A DNA stretch of 64,000 bases, from the NCBI GenBank assembly GCA_021740905.1, contig JAIOYV010000012.1, forward strand, positions 1 through 64,000, written 5' to 3'. The notes below the pieces were generated by a model. That model ran no database searches, was not told the origin of the DNA, and saw nothing but the letters and a program-made list of their open reading frames with translations. The DNA comes from Bacteroidales bacterium (GTDB taxonomy: Bacteria; Bacteroidota; Bacteroidia; Bacteroidales; M50B96). Position 1 is the first letter of the stretch; each line of letters opens with the position of its first letter. Positions 15,903 through 23,803 of the stretch are shown here, one piece after another. The translations under genes and the position numbers were made by a program.

Positions 15903-17888
15903 ATGATTATGAAAAACTCAAAAACCACCATAATAAAAAAACTGCTCCTCGCATTCATCATTTATCATTCAGCATTTATAATTTCTTCAGCGCAGCAAAC
16001 TAACTTCGACTCTCTTTATGCTGTCTGGCAAGACCCCGTCCAACCGGACTCCACACGGGTAACAGCCTACGATGAATACATCTGGGATGGCTACCTTTTC
16101 TCTAAGCCCGACAGTGCTGCGATACTGGCAGAAGCCCTACATAGCTATGCCAAAGCCCATAACTACCGAAAAGCTGCTGCATTAGGATATAGCCTGCAAG
16201 GAATAGCGAACCATGTTCAAGGCAACTACCCCCACGCTTTGGAATACTACGAAAAGTCGCTGACGATTTATGATGAGATCGGGGATAAAAAGGGTATCGC
16301 AGGCAGACTGGGCAATATTGGCCTCGTTTACGGTGATCAAAGCAACTACCCCCGAGCATTGGAGTACTACGAAAAATCGGTGGCTATTGATGAAGAACTC
16401 GGGAATAAACAGGGTATCGCAGCTAACCTGAACAATATTGGCGGCATTTACCATAGTCAAGGCAATTACCCCCGTGCCTTAGAAAACTTCGAAAAGTCGC
16501 TGGCGATTCAAGTAGAACTCGGGGATAAAAACGGCAATGCAGGTTGCCTTAACAATATTGGCCTCATTTACCAGAGCCTAGGCCAAACCAACCACGCGTT
16601 GGAATACTACGAAAAGTCGTTGGCGATTCGAAAAGAAATCGGGGATAAACAGGGCATCGCATCTAGCCTGATGAATATTGGCATCATTTACAAAGAGCAA
16701 AGCAATTATCCCCGCGCTTTTGAATACTATGAAAAGAGTCTGGCGATTGCGGAAGAAACCGGGGACAAAAGCAATATCGCACGTAGCCTGAACAATATTG
16801 GCGACATTTACAAAGAACAAGGCAAGGCCACACTCGCCTTGTACTATTGCCAAAAAGGCCTGGCGCTGGCCGAAGATATTCGTGTTTTAAACCTGCAAAA
16901 AAGTGCCTGCCAATGCCTGTATGATACCTACAAAGCCCTGGGCAAGGGCAACGAAGCCCTGGTGTATATGGAGAAAATGAGGGTAGTAGAAGACAGTCTG
17001 AACGCCCGGGAAACCACCAAAAAGCTCGAGCAAATGGAGTTTGCCAAAGTGATGCTGCAGGACAGCATTGCGAAAGCCGAAGAAGCCCGCCTTGTTAAGG
17101 AAGCGCATCAGGAAGAAGTGCGCCAAAAAAACCAAACCCGCAATGTTTTGATCGGCTCTACGCTGCTGTTCATTCTTTTAGCCGGAGGTCTTTACAGCCG
17201 TTGGCGCTATGTGCGTAAATCACGCGACATCATCTCCAAAGAAAAAGACCGTTCCGAAAACCTACTCCTCAACATCCTCCCTGCCGAAATTGCCGAAGAA
17301 CTAAAACAAAACGGACGGGCCGAGGCGCGCGATTTCGATATGGTCACCATCATCTTTACCGATTTTAAAGGCTTTACCGAGCAAAGTGCCAAACTCAGCG
17401 CAGCCGATTTGGTCAACGAAATCAACCACTGCTTTGAAGCTTTTGATGGCATCATGGAAAAATACGGCATCGAAAAAATTAAAACCATTGGCGATGCCTA
17501 CATGGCGGCAGGTGGTTTGCCTGTCCCTACTGAGGACTCTGTAAAAAATACAGTGCTGGCAGCACTCGAAATGCAAGCCTTCATTTCAACAAGAAAAGCC
17601 ACCAACGATGCAGAAGGCTTACCCGCCTTTGAAATGCGCGTGGGAATTCATACAGGGCCAGTAGTTGCAGGAATCGTTGGCGTTAAAAAGTTCCAATACG
17701 ACATCTGGGGCGATACGGTAAATACAGCTAGTAGAATGGAAAGTAGTGGTGCCGTTGGAAAGGTGAATATTAGCCAATCGACCTATGAACTTTTATCGGA
17801 CGATACGGACTTCGCTTTTGAAAGCCGTGGAAAAGTGGACGCAAAAGGGAAAGGTGAAATGGAAATGTGGTTTGTATCAAAAGACTAA
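15903..17888 (+). CDS. TPR-sensor class III adenylate cyclase (copy 2)
   Basis: 661 residues. A second ATG at 15909 (third codon) is also possible. N-terminal signal sequence, then about seven TPR units of 40 residues (DNA period 120 bp, about 16186-16900), a Cys-containing linker (SACQCLYDTYKALGKGN), a coiled coil, one membrane helix and the cyclase domain. Metal aspartates D487 and D531, adenine-selecting YDIWG and a complete TVNTASR motif predict an active adenylate cyclase. It should sense a periplasmic ligand or protein through the TPRs and make cAMP inside. It shares a 74-bp identical tract with copy 4. Gap of 29 nt to copy 3. Confidence 0.92.
   Translation: MIMKNSKTTIIKKLLLAFIIYHSAFIISSAQQTNFDSLYAVWQDPVQPDSTRVTAYDEYIWDGYLFSKPDSAAILAEALHSYAKAHNYRKAAALGYSLQGIANHVQGNYPHALEYYEKSLTIYDEIGDKKGIAGRLGNIGLVYGDQSNYPRALEYYEKSVAIDEELGNKQGIAANLNNIGGIYHSQGNYPRALENFEKSLAIQVELGDKNGNAGCLNNIGLIYQSLGQTNHALEYYEKSLAIRKEIGDKQGIASSLMNIGIIYKEQSNYPRAFEYYEKSLAIAEETGDKSNIARSLNNIGDIYKEQGKATLALYYCQKGLALAEDIRVLNLQKSACQCLYDTYKALGKGNEALVYMEKMRVVEDSLNARETTKKLEQMEFAKVMLQDSIAKAEEARLVKEAHQEEVRQKNQTRNVLIGSTLLFILLAGGLYSRWRYVRKSRDIISKEKDRSENLLLNILPAEIAEELKQNGRAEARDFDMVTIIFTDFKGFTEQSAKLSAADLVNEINHCFEAFDGIMEKYGIEKIKTIGDAYMAAGGLPVPTEDSVKNTVLAALEMQAFISTRKATNDAEGLPAFEMRVGIHTGPVVAGIVGVKKFQYDIWGDTVNTASRMESSGAVGKVNISQSTYELLSDDTDFAFESRGKVDAKGKGEMEMWFVSKD
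16186..16900 (+). repeat. 120-bp tandem repeats encoding TPR units (copy 2)
   Basis: About six units of 120 bp in register, each encoding a 40-residue helix pair. The consensus fragments are NIGxIY, NYPRALEYYEKSLAI and GDKxGIA. Units differ at many third positions, so the array is older than the one in copy 4. The insertion and loss unit is in frame, so unit number can change without breaking the gene. Confidence 0.85.
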
Positions 17889-17917
17889 ATCAATTTAAAT
17901 AGACTAATCATGAGAAT

Positions 17918-20182
17918 ATGAAAAACTTAATTTTTGCCTTGTCATTGCTACTAGCATTTTTGACCCTAAATGCCCAGCCAAATCAACCTGACCAAAAGGC
18001 TAGACTCGATTCGCTCTATGCCATTTGGCAAGACAAAACACTAGCTGACACTACAAGAGCAATCGCTTTTAAAGACTTTATTTGGAGTGGTTTCATTAAT
18101 TCAGAGACAGATACCGCACTTAATATGGCAGAAGGATTAATTGAATTTGGAATTGAGAAAAATAATCCGAGAGCCCAGGCCTATGGCTTTAATATCCTAG
18201 GTACCATAATGACCCAAAGAGGAGATTATACCAAATCCCTGGAATATTACATCCATTGCTTAAAAATCATGGAACAAATTGGATATCAGAAAGGAATTGC
18301 GCAATCCCACTATAATATTGGATTTATGTACGATAACCAAGGCGATTATCCCAAAGCCCTGGAATATTACACCCATGCCTTAAAAATCTATGAACAGATT
18401 GGCTCACAAAGCAATATTGCTGATAGCTACCGTAATATTGCATCTATATACCTATACCAAGGCGATTATCCCAAAGCCGTGAAATATTTATCCCAAAGCT
18501 TAAAAAGTTCTAAACTAAACGGAGATCAATACGAAATTGCTGATTGTCTTATTGGTTTAGGAACTAGTTTTTACAGACTAGGAGATTATGTAAAAGCCCT
18601 TAACAACTACAGCAAAAGCTTAAAAATATTTGAAGAAATCGGGGATCAAAAAGGAATTGCTGTTTCCATCAATAATATTGGACTGATATATTGGAAACAA
18701 GACGATCTATCAAAGGCATTGGAATACTACAATAAAAGTTTAAAAATCGATAAAGAAATTGATGATCAACCCGGAATTGCTGCAAGCCTCTCTAATATTG
18801 GACTTATATATAAGGATCAAGATGATTTTTCGAAAGCACTGGATTATTTTAACCAAAGCCTAAAAATCTATGAGCAACTAGGGGATCAAAGTGGAGTTTC
18901 TAATACCTTCAGTAAGATAGGACTAATATATGAGGATCAATCTGATTATGCCAAAGCCCTTGAGTATATAAACCAAAGTTTAAGTATCAAAAAACAACTT
19001 GGGGATCAGCACGGAGTTGCCGGCGATCTTATTAATTCCGGGATTATTTATCGAAAACAAGGTGATTTTAAAAAGGCTGTAGATTATGGCATAAGGGGGT
19101 ATGAGCTTGCCGTGAAAATAGGAATCTTAGGATATCAGAAAAACGGAAGTTTCTGTCTGTATAAAACCTATAAAGCCATGGGCAATGGTTTTAAAGCCTT
19201 GGAGTACCATGAATTGGCCAATGCTCTTGAGGATTCCCTGAACGCGGAGGAAACCGCAAAAAAGCTCCAACAAATGGAGTTTGCCAAACAAGTACTCCAG
19301 GATAGTATTGCACAGGTTGAAAAAGACCGAATCGTGCAGGCAGCCCACCAAGAAGAAGTTCGTAAAAAAAATAAAACCAGAAACTTTATTATTGGAGTAG
19401 CCCTCTTCTTTATATTGGCATCCGGAGGCTTTTACAGTCGCTGGCGATATGTGCGAAAATCAAAAGCAACTTTACAAGTTGAAAAAGACCGTTCCGAAAA
19501 TCTTCTTCTCAACATCCTTCCCGCCGAAATTGCCGAAGAACTGAAACAAAACGGCCGTGCAGAGGCTCGTGATTTCGACATGGTCACCATCATTTTTACC
19601 GACTTTAAAGGCTTCACCGAAGCTTCGGCCAAATTGAGCGCGCAAGATTTGGTTTCTGAAATCAATTCCTGCTTCGAGGCTTTTGACGGCATCATGGCCA
19701 AATTTGGTGTCGAAAAAATAAAGACCATCGGTGATGCTTACATGGCTGCGGGAGGTTTGCCCGTGCCTACTAATGATTCTGTGAAAAACACCGTGCTGGC
19801 CGCGCTCGAAATGCAAAGCTTCATCACCTCACGAAAAGCAAAAAATGATGATGCCGGACTTCCCGCATTCGAAATGCGTGTAGGCATACACACCGGCCCG
19901 GTAGTGGCGGGCATTGTGGGTGTTAAGAAATTCCAGTACGACATTTGGGGCGACACCGTAAACACGGCTTCGAGGATGGAAAGCAGTGGAGAAGTTGGCA
20001 AAGTGAACATCAGCCAGGCAACATACCAACTCTTGACGGACAATGAGCCGCCTGCCCTGAGCCTGTCGAAGGGAAGTGCGGAATTTACATTTGAAAAACG
20101 TGGAAAGATCGAGGCGAAAGGGAAGGGTGAGATGGAGATGTGGTTTGTTAGCCTTAATAAAACCCAATTTCCTTATTTGTAA
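17918..20182 (+). CDS. TPR-sensor class III adenylate cyclase (copy 3)
   Basis: 754 residues, the longest paralogue because it carries about nine 40-residue TPR units (about 18181-19125). Signal peptide 1-19 (ending LNAQ), TPR array, coiled coil, membrane helix, then the cyclase domain with D562 and D606 as metal ligands and YDIWG for adenine. Between the conserved QLLTDN and FTFEKRGK segments it has about 11 extra residues absent from the other copies, encoded by a palindromic element in frame (20054-20073). The insertion is near the C terminus, after the catalytic motifs, so activity may be kept. Probable third gene of the cyclase operon. Confidence 0.92.
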   Translation: MKNLIFALSLLLAFLTLNAQPNQPDQKARLDSLYAIWQDKTLADTTRAIAFKDFIWSGFINSETDTALNMAEGLIEFGIEKNNPRAQAYGFNILGTIMTQRGDYTKSLEYYIHCLKIMEQIGYQKGIAQSHYNIGFMYDNQGDYPKALEYYTHALKIYEQIGSQSNIADSYRNIASIYLYQGDYPKAVKYLSQSLKSSKLNGDQYEIADCLIGLGTSFYRLGDYVKALNNYSKSLKIFEEIGDQKGIAVSINNIGLIYWKQDDLSKALEYYNKSLKIDKEIDDQPGIAASLSNIGLIYKDQDDFSKALDYFNQSLKIYEQLGDQSGVSNTFSKIGLIYEDQSDYAKALEYINQSLSIKKQLGDQHGVAGDLINSGIIYRKQGDFKKAVDYGIRGYELAVKIGILGYQKNGSFCLYKTYKAMGNGFKALEYHELANALEDSLNAEETAKKLQQMEFAKQVLQDSIAQVEKDRIVQAAHQEEVRKKNKTRNFIIGVALFFILASGGFYSRWRYVRKSKATLQVEKDRSENLLLNILPAEIAEELKQNGRAEARDFDMVTIIFTDFKGFTEASAKLSAQDLVSEINSCFEAFDGIMAKFGVEKIKTIGDAYMAAGGLPVPTNDSVKNTVLAALEMQSFITSRKAKNDDAGLPAFEMRVGIHTGPVVAGIVGVKKFQYDIWGDTVNTASRMESSGEVGKVNISQATYQLLTDNEPPALSLSKGSAEFTFEKRGKIEAKGKGEMEMWFVSLNKTQFPYL
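18181..19125 (+). repeat. 120-bp tandem repeats encoding TPR units (copy 3)
   Basis: About eight units in a 120-bp register, each with a NIGxIY...DY.KALEYY..SLKI...GDQ pattern at the protein level. Units are diverged in DNA, with the middle ones (18600-18960) most regular. Confidence 0.8.
20054..20073 (+). repeat. in-frame dispersed palindrome inside cyclase copy 3
   Basis: The 20-nt core gccctgagcctgtcgaaggg encodes ALSLSKG in this frame. The same sequence is a widely scattered bacterial repeat (known from many genomes). Copies 1, 2 and 4 have no equivalent residues at this place, so it reads as an insertion that kept the frame. Confidence 0.7.
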
Positions 20183-20485
20183 GTAATCAATAATTAGGGA
20201 GCTATAAATGCCTGCAAGATCGCCCTAATAGCTATTTCAATAATTTCCTTGTTTATATACAGTTGAGTATTTTGATACGAAATCCTCTGTAAAATGGATC
20301 ACAGACATATTGTGGGAACAATATATATCATCAGGTAGTTTTATTAACAGATGTAGAGCAGGGAATTTATTCATAGCGCCATACTTTTCGATTATAAGCT
20401 TTCTCTGCTTTATAGAGTTGCACCTAAGCTTGGAGAAAACATGAATTCTAAGCTTAGGATATGAATGTGATAAAGATGACTGGTA
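20183..20485. other. intergenic upstream of cupin gene
   Basis: No coding region was found in these 303 bp. The 3' part contains the inverted repeat at 20423-20458 listed separately. No clear TAnnTTTG box or T-rich terminator was recognised for the cyclase operon. Confidence 0.45.
20423..20458. promoter_or_regulatory. inverted repeat, candidate operator of cupin-EthD pair
   Basis: cctaagctt (20423-20431) and its exact inverted complement (20450-20458) are separated by 18 bp and end 27 bp before the cupin ATG. Spacing of arm centres (27 bp) would suit a dimeric regulator bound on one DNA face, or the site could be a leader hairpin. No regulator gene is adjacent. Confidence 0.35.
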
Positions 20486-21049
20486 ATGGAACGAAGAAAT
20501 TTTATTTTATCTGCAGTTGCAGTTTTACCTACCCTTGTTTTTGCCAGGTTTAAATCAATTTTTCCTATGAGCACAAAAAAGGGTTTTAAAGTCGATGCAG
20601 GCGAAGCACGATTCGGTGTTCATTACAAAATGAAGGGTGTTACGCTAAACAATCTCGACATTAAAATTTCGGGAAGCGACACGGATGGCTCCCTGGCTGT
20701 TTTTGAACAAACCGGACTTACTCCAAACGGAGGCCCTCCTTTGCATATTCACCCATTCCAGGATGAATGGTTTTATGTTATGGAAGGCGAGTATTTGTTC
20801 CAGGTGGGCGACGACAGGTATTCAATGAAACCAGGCGATACTATTTACCTTCCCCGAAATGTCCAACACGCCTTTATTCAGTTGACTGAAATAGGAAAGA
20901 TGATCGTTTCGTATTTACCGGCAGGAAAAATGGAAGAATTCTTTCAGGTAACGGATCAATGGACTTCGCCTCCATCAAAAGAAGAAATTGCAAAAGTATT
21001 TGAAGACCACGATATGAAAGTAGTTGGACTTCCTTTGAAAAACAATTAA
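20486..21049 (+). CDS. exported cupin-domain protein
   Basis: 187 residues. The N terminus MERRNFILSAVAVLPTLVFA looks like a twin-arginine or Sec export signal. The single cupin barrel has the first motif PPLHIHPFQDEWFYVMEGE with metal ligands H87, H89, E94 and a second-motif His at 128 (NVQHAF). Such small cupins bind a divalent metal and may be dioxygenases, isomerases or simple binding proteins; no substrate is implied. It pairs with the EthD-domain gene 16 nt downstream, which suggests a shared role in handling a small reactive or aromatic molecule (inference). Confidence 0.8.
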   Translation: MERRNFILSAVAVLPTLVFARFKSIFPMSTKKGFKVDAGEARFGVHYKMKGVTLNNLDIKISGSDTDGSLAVFEQTGLTPNGGPPLHIHPFQDEWFYVMEGEYLFQVGDDRYSMKPGDTIYLPRNVQHAFIQLTEIGKMIVSYLPAGKMEEFFQVTDQWTSPPSKEEIAKVFEDHDMKVVGLPLKNN

Positions 21050-21065
21050 AATTTAAAAAATAACT

Positions 21066-21389
21066 ATGAAAAAAGGAATGATCAAAGTAAGTGTAATGTA
21101 TCCCGCAGGAGAAGGGAAAACATTTGACATGGAATATTATTGCAATAAGCATGTTCCGATGGCTGGTGGATTAATAGGCGACGCGGTTAAAGCCCTGACT
21201 ATAGAGAAGGGAATTGGAGGTGGAGCTCCCGGGTCGCTGGCAAGCTATGCTGCCATGGGGAACTTATATTTTGAGACAATGGATTCCTTTCAGAATTCCT
21301 TTGGTCCCAATGCAGAAAAGATCATGGCCGATCTGCCAAATTTCACCAATATCGAACCTGTTATCCAAATTAGTGAAGTAATGATCTAA
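21066..21389 (+). CDS. EthD-domain protein
   Basis: 107 residues, one dimeric alpha-beta barrel-type EthD domain: an opening strand (MIKVSVMYPAG), the FDMEYYCNKHVPMA helix where many family members have the His of Y..KH.P, and the closing VIQISEV strand. EthD proteins are linked to ether or small-molecule degradation but mostly lack a defined reaction. Its stop codon lies in the left arm of the 179-bp inverted-repeat element that follows. Co-transcribed with the cupin gene. Confidence 0.8.
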   Translation: MKKGMIKVSVMYPAGEGKTFDMEYYCNKHVPMAGGLIGDAVKALTIEKGIGGGAPGSLASYAAMGNLYFETMDSFQNSFGPNAEKIMADLPNFTNIEPVIQISEVMI

Positions 21390-21565
21390 CCTGATTAATT
21401 CATGCGTTTTTCTTGATGAGAGGTTAAAATACAATGAATAAAGGTGAGCGCAGGTTTTCGCTCACAGATGTAGCCTTAGCTACATTGAGAATCGGAAAGC
21501 GAGCATTGCCTTTATTCAAAGTAGTTTGGCTTTGTAATAGATCAACGTGTTAATTAATCAGGTTA
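21387..21565. repeat. 179-bp nested inverted-repeat element (MITE-like or structured RNA)
   Basis: Exact 14-bp terminal inverted repeats (taacctgattaatt at 21387-21400 and its complement at 21552-21565) enclose a second inverted pair (gaataaagg 21436-21444 with 21509-21517). Inside this are two hairpins: 21444-21450/21459-21465 (7 bp) and 21468-21474/21479-21485 (7 bp, 4-nt loop). The left end overlaps the stop codon of the EthD gene. No coding sequence. The layout suits a miniature mobile element or a multi-helix RNA in the 3' untranslated region. Confidence 0.6.
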
Positions 21566-21601
21566 AAAAGGATTACGATAATATGCCCCAACACTATAAC
21601 T

Positions 21602-21628
21602 AAAAGGCATTCAGAATGCCTTTTTTTT
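21602..21628 (+). terminator. Rho-independent terminator
   Basis: aaaaggcattc and its complement form an 11-bp stem followed by eight T residues. It lies 213 nt after the EthD stop, beyond the 179-bp element, and upstream of cyclase copy 4. It would end transcripts from the cupin-EthD unit. Confidence 0.75.
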
Positions 21629-21735
21629 GTGCTGTCCGGTGAAAAGGAATGACATTCAGAAAAATAAGTATTTACCAATCTTGTTCCCGTAGCGGGGCGT
21701 GGGTGAGGTTTTTTAACCATTAAAAAATAGTACCC

Positions 21736-23568
21736 ATGAAAAAAGCAATTTTTCTAATAGCTACATTTTTTGTGCTTTCTTTTGCACAACAGGCCTTTGC
21801 CCAGAACCTCGACTCACTATACTCCATTTGGCAGGACCAATCCCAACATGATACTGTTCGAGTACAAGCCTTTTCATCGTACATTAAACAGGGCTTTCTT
21901 TTCTCCAACACTGATTCAGCTTTTATTTTAGCCGAAGAGTTGGTGGTATTTGGACAAGAAAAGAAATATCCAAAAGCCCAATCAACTGGATATAACGTTC
22001 AAGGAGTTAGTTATCATCTAAAAGCTAATTACCCCAAAGCCTTGGATTATTACCAGCGCAGTTTAAAAATCTCTGAAGTCGAAGATAAATCAGGAATAGC
22101 CTCTGCTCTAAACAATATTGGGTTGATCTACAATAACCAAAGCAATGACCCCAAAGCCTTGGATTATTACCAGCGCAGTTTAAAAATCTATGAAGAAATC
22201 GGAGATAAATCAGGAATAGCCAATACACTAAGCAATATTGGGAATATCTACAATGCCCAAAGCAATTACCCCAAAGCCTTGGATTATTTCCAGCGCAGTT
22301 TAAAAATCATGGAAGAAATCGGGGATAAATCAGGAATAGCCAGTGCTCTAAACAATATTGGGTTGATCTACAATGACCATGGCAATTACCACAAAGCCTT
22401 GGATTATTTCCAGCGCAGTTTAAAAATCTATGAAGAAATCGGAGATAAGCGGGGAATAGCCAATACACTAAGCAATATTGGGATTATTTACAATACCGAG
22501 AACAAACATCAAGATGCCATCATCCAGTGCCAAAAGTCACTTGAGATAAGTGAAGATATTGGGGCTATTAATTTTCAAAAAAATGCCTGTAAATGCTTAT
22601 ATGATGCATACAAAGCCATGGGCAAAGGCAATGAAGCTTTGGTGTATTTGGAGAAGATGCAAGTAATTAATGACAGTCTTCATGCTGAGGAGACTGGGCA
22701 AAAACTCCAACAAATGGAGTTTGCTAAGCAAATGCTACAAGACAGCATTGCACAAGCAGAAACTGACCGTTTGGTGTTAGAAGCCCACCAGGAAGAAATG
22801 CGTGTCGAGGAGAAAACTAGGAATATAGCCATTGGTGCAGGAGGGTTTTTGTTGCTTCTCGCAGGAGGGTTTTATAGCCGCATGCGCTACATCCGTAAAT
22901 CAAGAGCTACCCTCCAGGTCGAAAAAGACCGCTCCGAAAATCTCCTCCTCAACATCCTCCCCGCCGAAATTGCCGAAGAGCTAAAACAAAACGGTCGTGC
23001 CGAGGCGCGTGATTTTGATTTGGTTTCGATTCTTTTTACCGACTTTAAGGGATTTACAGAAGCCTCTGCAAAAATGAGTGCCGGTATGTTGGTGGACGAA
23101 ATCAACACCTGTTTCGAAGCCTTCGATGCCATTATGGAAAAATACAACATCGAAAAAATAAAAACTATTGGCGATGCCTACATGGCGGCTGGTGGTCTCC
23201 CCGTCCCTACCGATGATTCTGTGAAAAACACCGTGTTGGCTGCGCTCGAAATGCAAGCTTTCATTTCAACAAGAAAAGCCTCAAACGATGCCGATGGTTT
23301 ACCCGCTTTCGAAATGCGCGTGGGAATTCATACAGGGCCAGTAGTTGCAGGAATCGTTGGCGTTAAAAAGTTCCAATACGACATTTGGGGCGATACCGTA
23401 AACACCGCCAGCCGCATCGAGAGCAATGGCGAAGCCGGCAAAGTGAACATTAGCCAGGCCACTTATGAGTTGTTGAAAGACGACCCAGACTTTGCTTTTG
23501 AAAGCCGCGGCAAGATTGAAGCCAAGGGCAAAGGTGAAATGGAGATGCTATTTGTTACCATAAAATAA
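21736..23568 (+). CDS. TPR-sensor class III adenylate cyclase (copy 4)
   Basis: 610 residues, isolated from the other three by the cupin-EthD pair. Signal peptide 1-22, four to five TPR units that are almost identical to each other (about 22016-22495), a Cys-rich linker (NACKCLYDAYKAMGKGN), one membrane helix, and the cyclase domain with metal ligands D436 and D480, adenine-type YDIWG and TVNTASR. The first unit is one codon shorter than the rest. Likely to have its own promoter, since a terminator precedes it. Its catalytic region is a mosaic: part is identical in DNA to copy 2. Confidence 0.92.
   Translation: MKKAIFLIATFFVLSFAQQAFAQNLDSLYSIWQDQSQHDTVRVQAFSSYIKQGFLFSNTDSAFILAEELVVFGQEKKYPKAQSTGYNVQGVSYHLKANYPKALDYYQRSLKISEVEDKSGIASALNNIGLIYNNQSNDPKALDYYQRSLKIYEEIGDKSGIANTLSNIGNIYNAQSNYPKALDYFQRSLKIMEEIGDKSGIASALNNIGLIYNDHGNYHKALDYFQRSLKIYEEIGDKRGIANTLSNIGIIYNTENKHQDAIIQCQKSLEISEDIGAINFQKNACKCLYDAYKAMGKGNEALVYLEKMQVINDSLHAEETGQKLQQMEFAKQMLQDSIAQAETDRLVLEAHQEEMRVEEKTRNIAIGAGGFLLLLAGGFYSRMRYIRKSRATLQVEKDRSENLLLNILPAEIAEELKQNGRAEARDFDLVSILFTDFKGFTEASAKMSAGMLVDEINTCFEAFDAIMEKYNIEKIKTIGDAYMAAGGLPVPTDDSVKNTVLAALEMQAFISTRKASNDADGLPAFEMRVGIHTGPVVAGIVGVKKFQYDIWGDTVNTASRIESNGEAGKVNISQATYELLKDDPDFAFESRGKIEAKGKGEMEMLFVTIK
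22016..22495 (+). repeat. near-identical 120-bp tandem repeats (copy 4 TPR array)
   Basis: Four units, with starts near 22021, 22141, 22261 and 22381, share long exact blocks such as ccaaagccttggattatt and cagcgcagtttaaaaatc. High identity at third positions points to recent amplification or ongoing homogenisation. Confidence 0.85.
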
Positions 23569-23579
23569 TGAAAGTTAGA

Positions 23580-23611
23580 ACAAATAGTCCCGACCCATCG
23601 GGGCTATTTGT
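23580..23611. terminator. hairpin after cyclase copy 4
   Basis: A 14-bp stem (23580-23593 with 23598-23611, one G:T pair) with a ccca loop starts 12 nt after the stop codon. It is flanked by A-rich and T-rich DNA but has no long T-tract, so it is a probable terminator of modest strength. Confidence 0.6.
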
Positions 23612-23803
23612 TACCTTAAAAAATAATTGATAGAACAAATAGTACAGACCCTGGATGATGGTTTGTCTGATATTCAAGCTAATTGAAATAATTTCTGGAT
23701 TGTCGCGAACAAACTTGGCTTTGAACAAAGAAAGTCCATTTATGTTTCTTATTTTTACATTTGAAATTTTCAATACACCAAATACATACAAAAATATTGA
23801 ACT

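Noticed and set aside
16186..16900. CRISPR-like direct repeats
   Set aside because: The period is 120 bp and in frame with TPR-coding units; there are no variable spacers. The short-word arrays elsewhere (for example 49800-49845) are too degenerate and have no spacers.
14065..23568. Guanylate cyclases
   Set aside because: The purine-selecting positions are Lys and Asp (EKIKTIG, YDIWG), the adenylate type, in all four copies.
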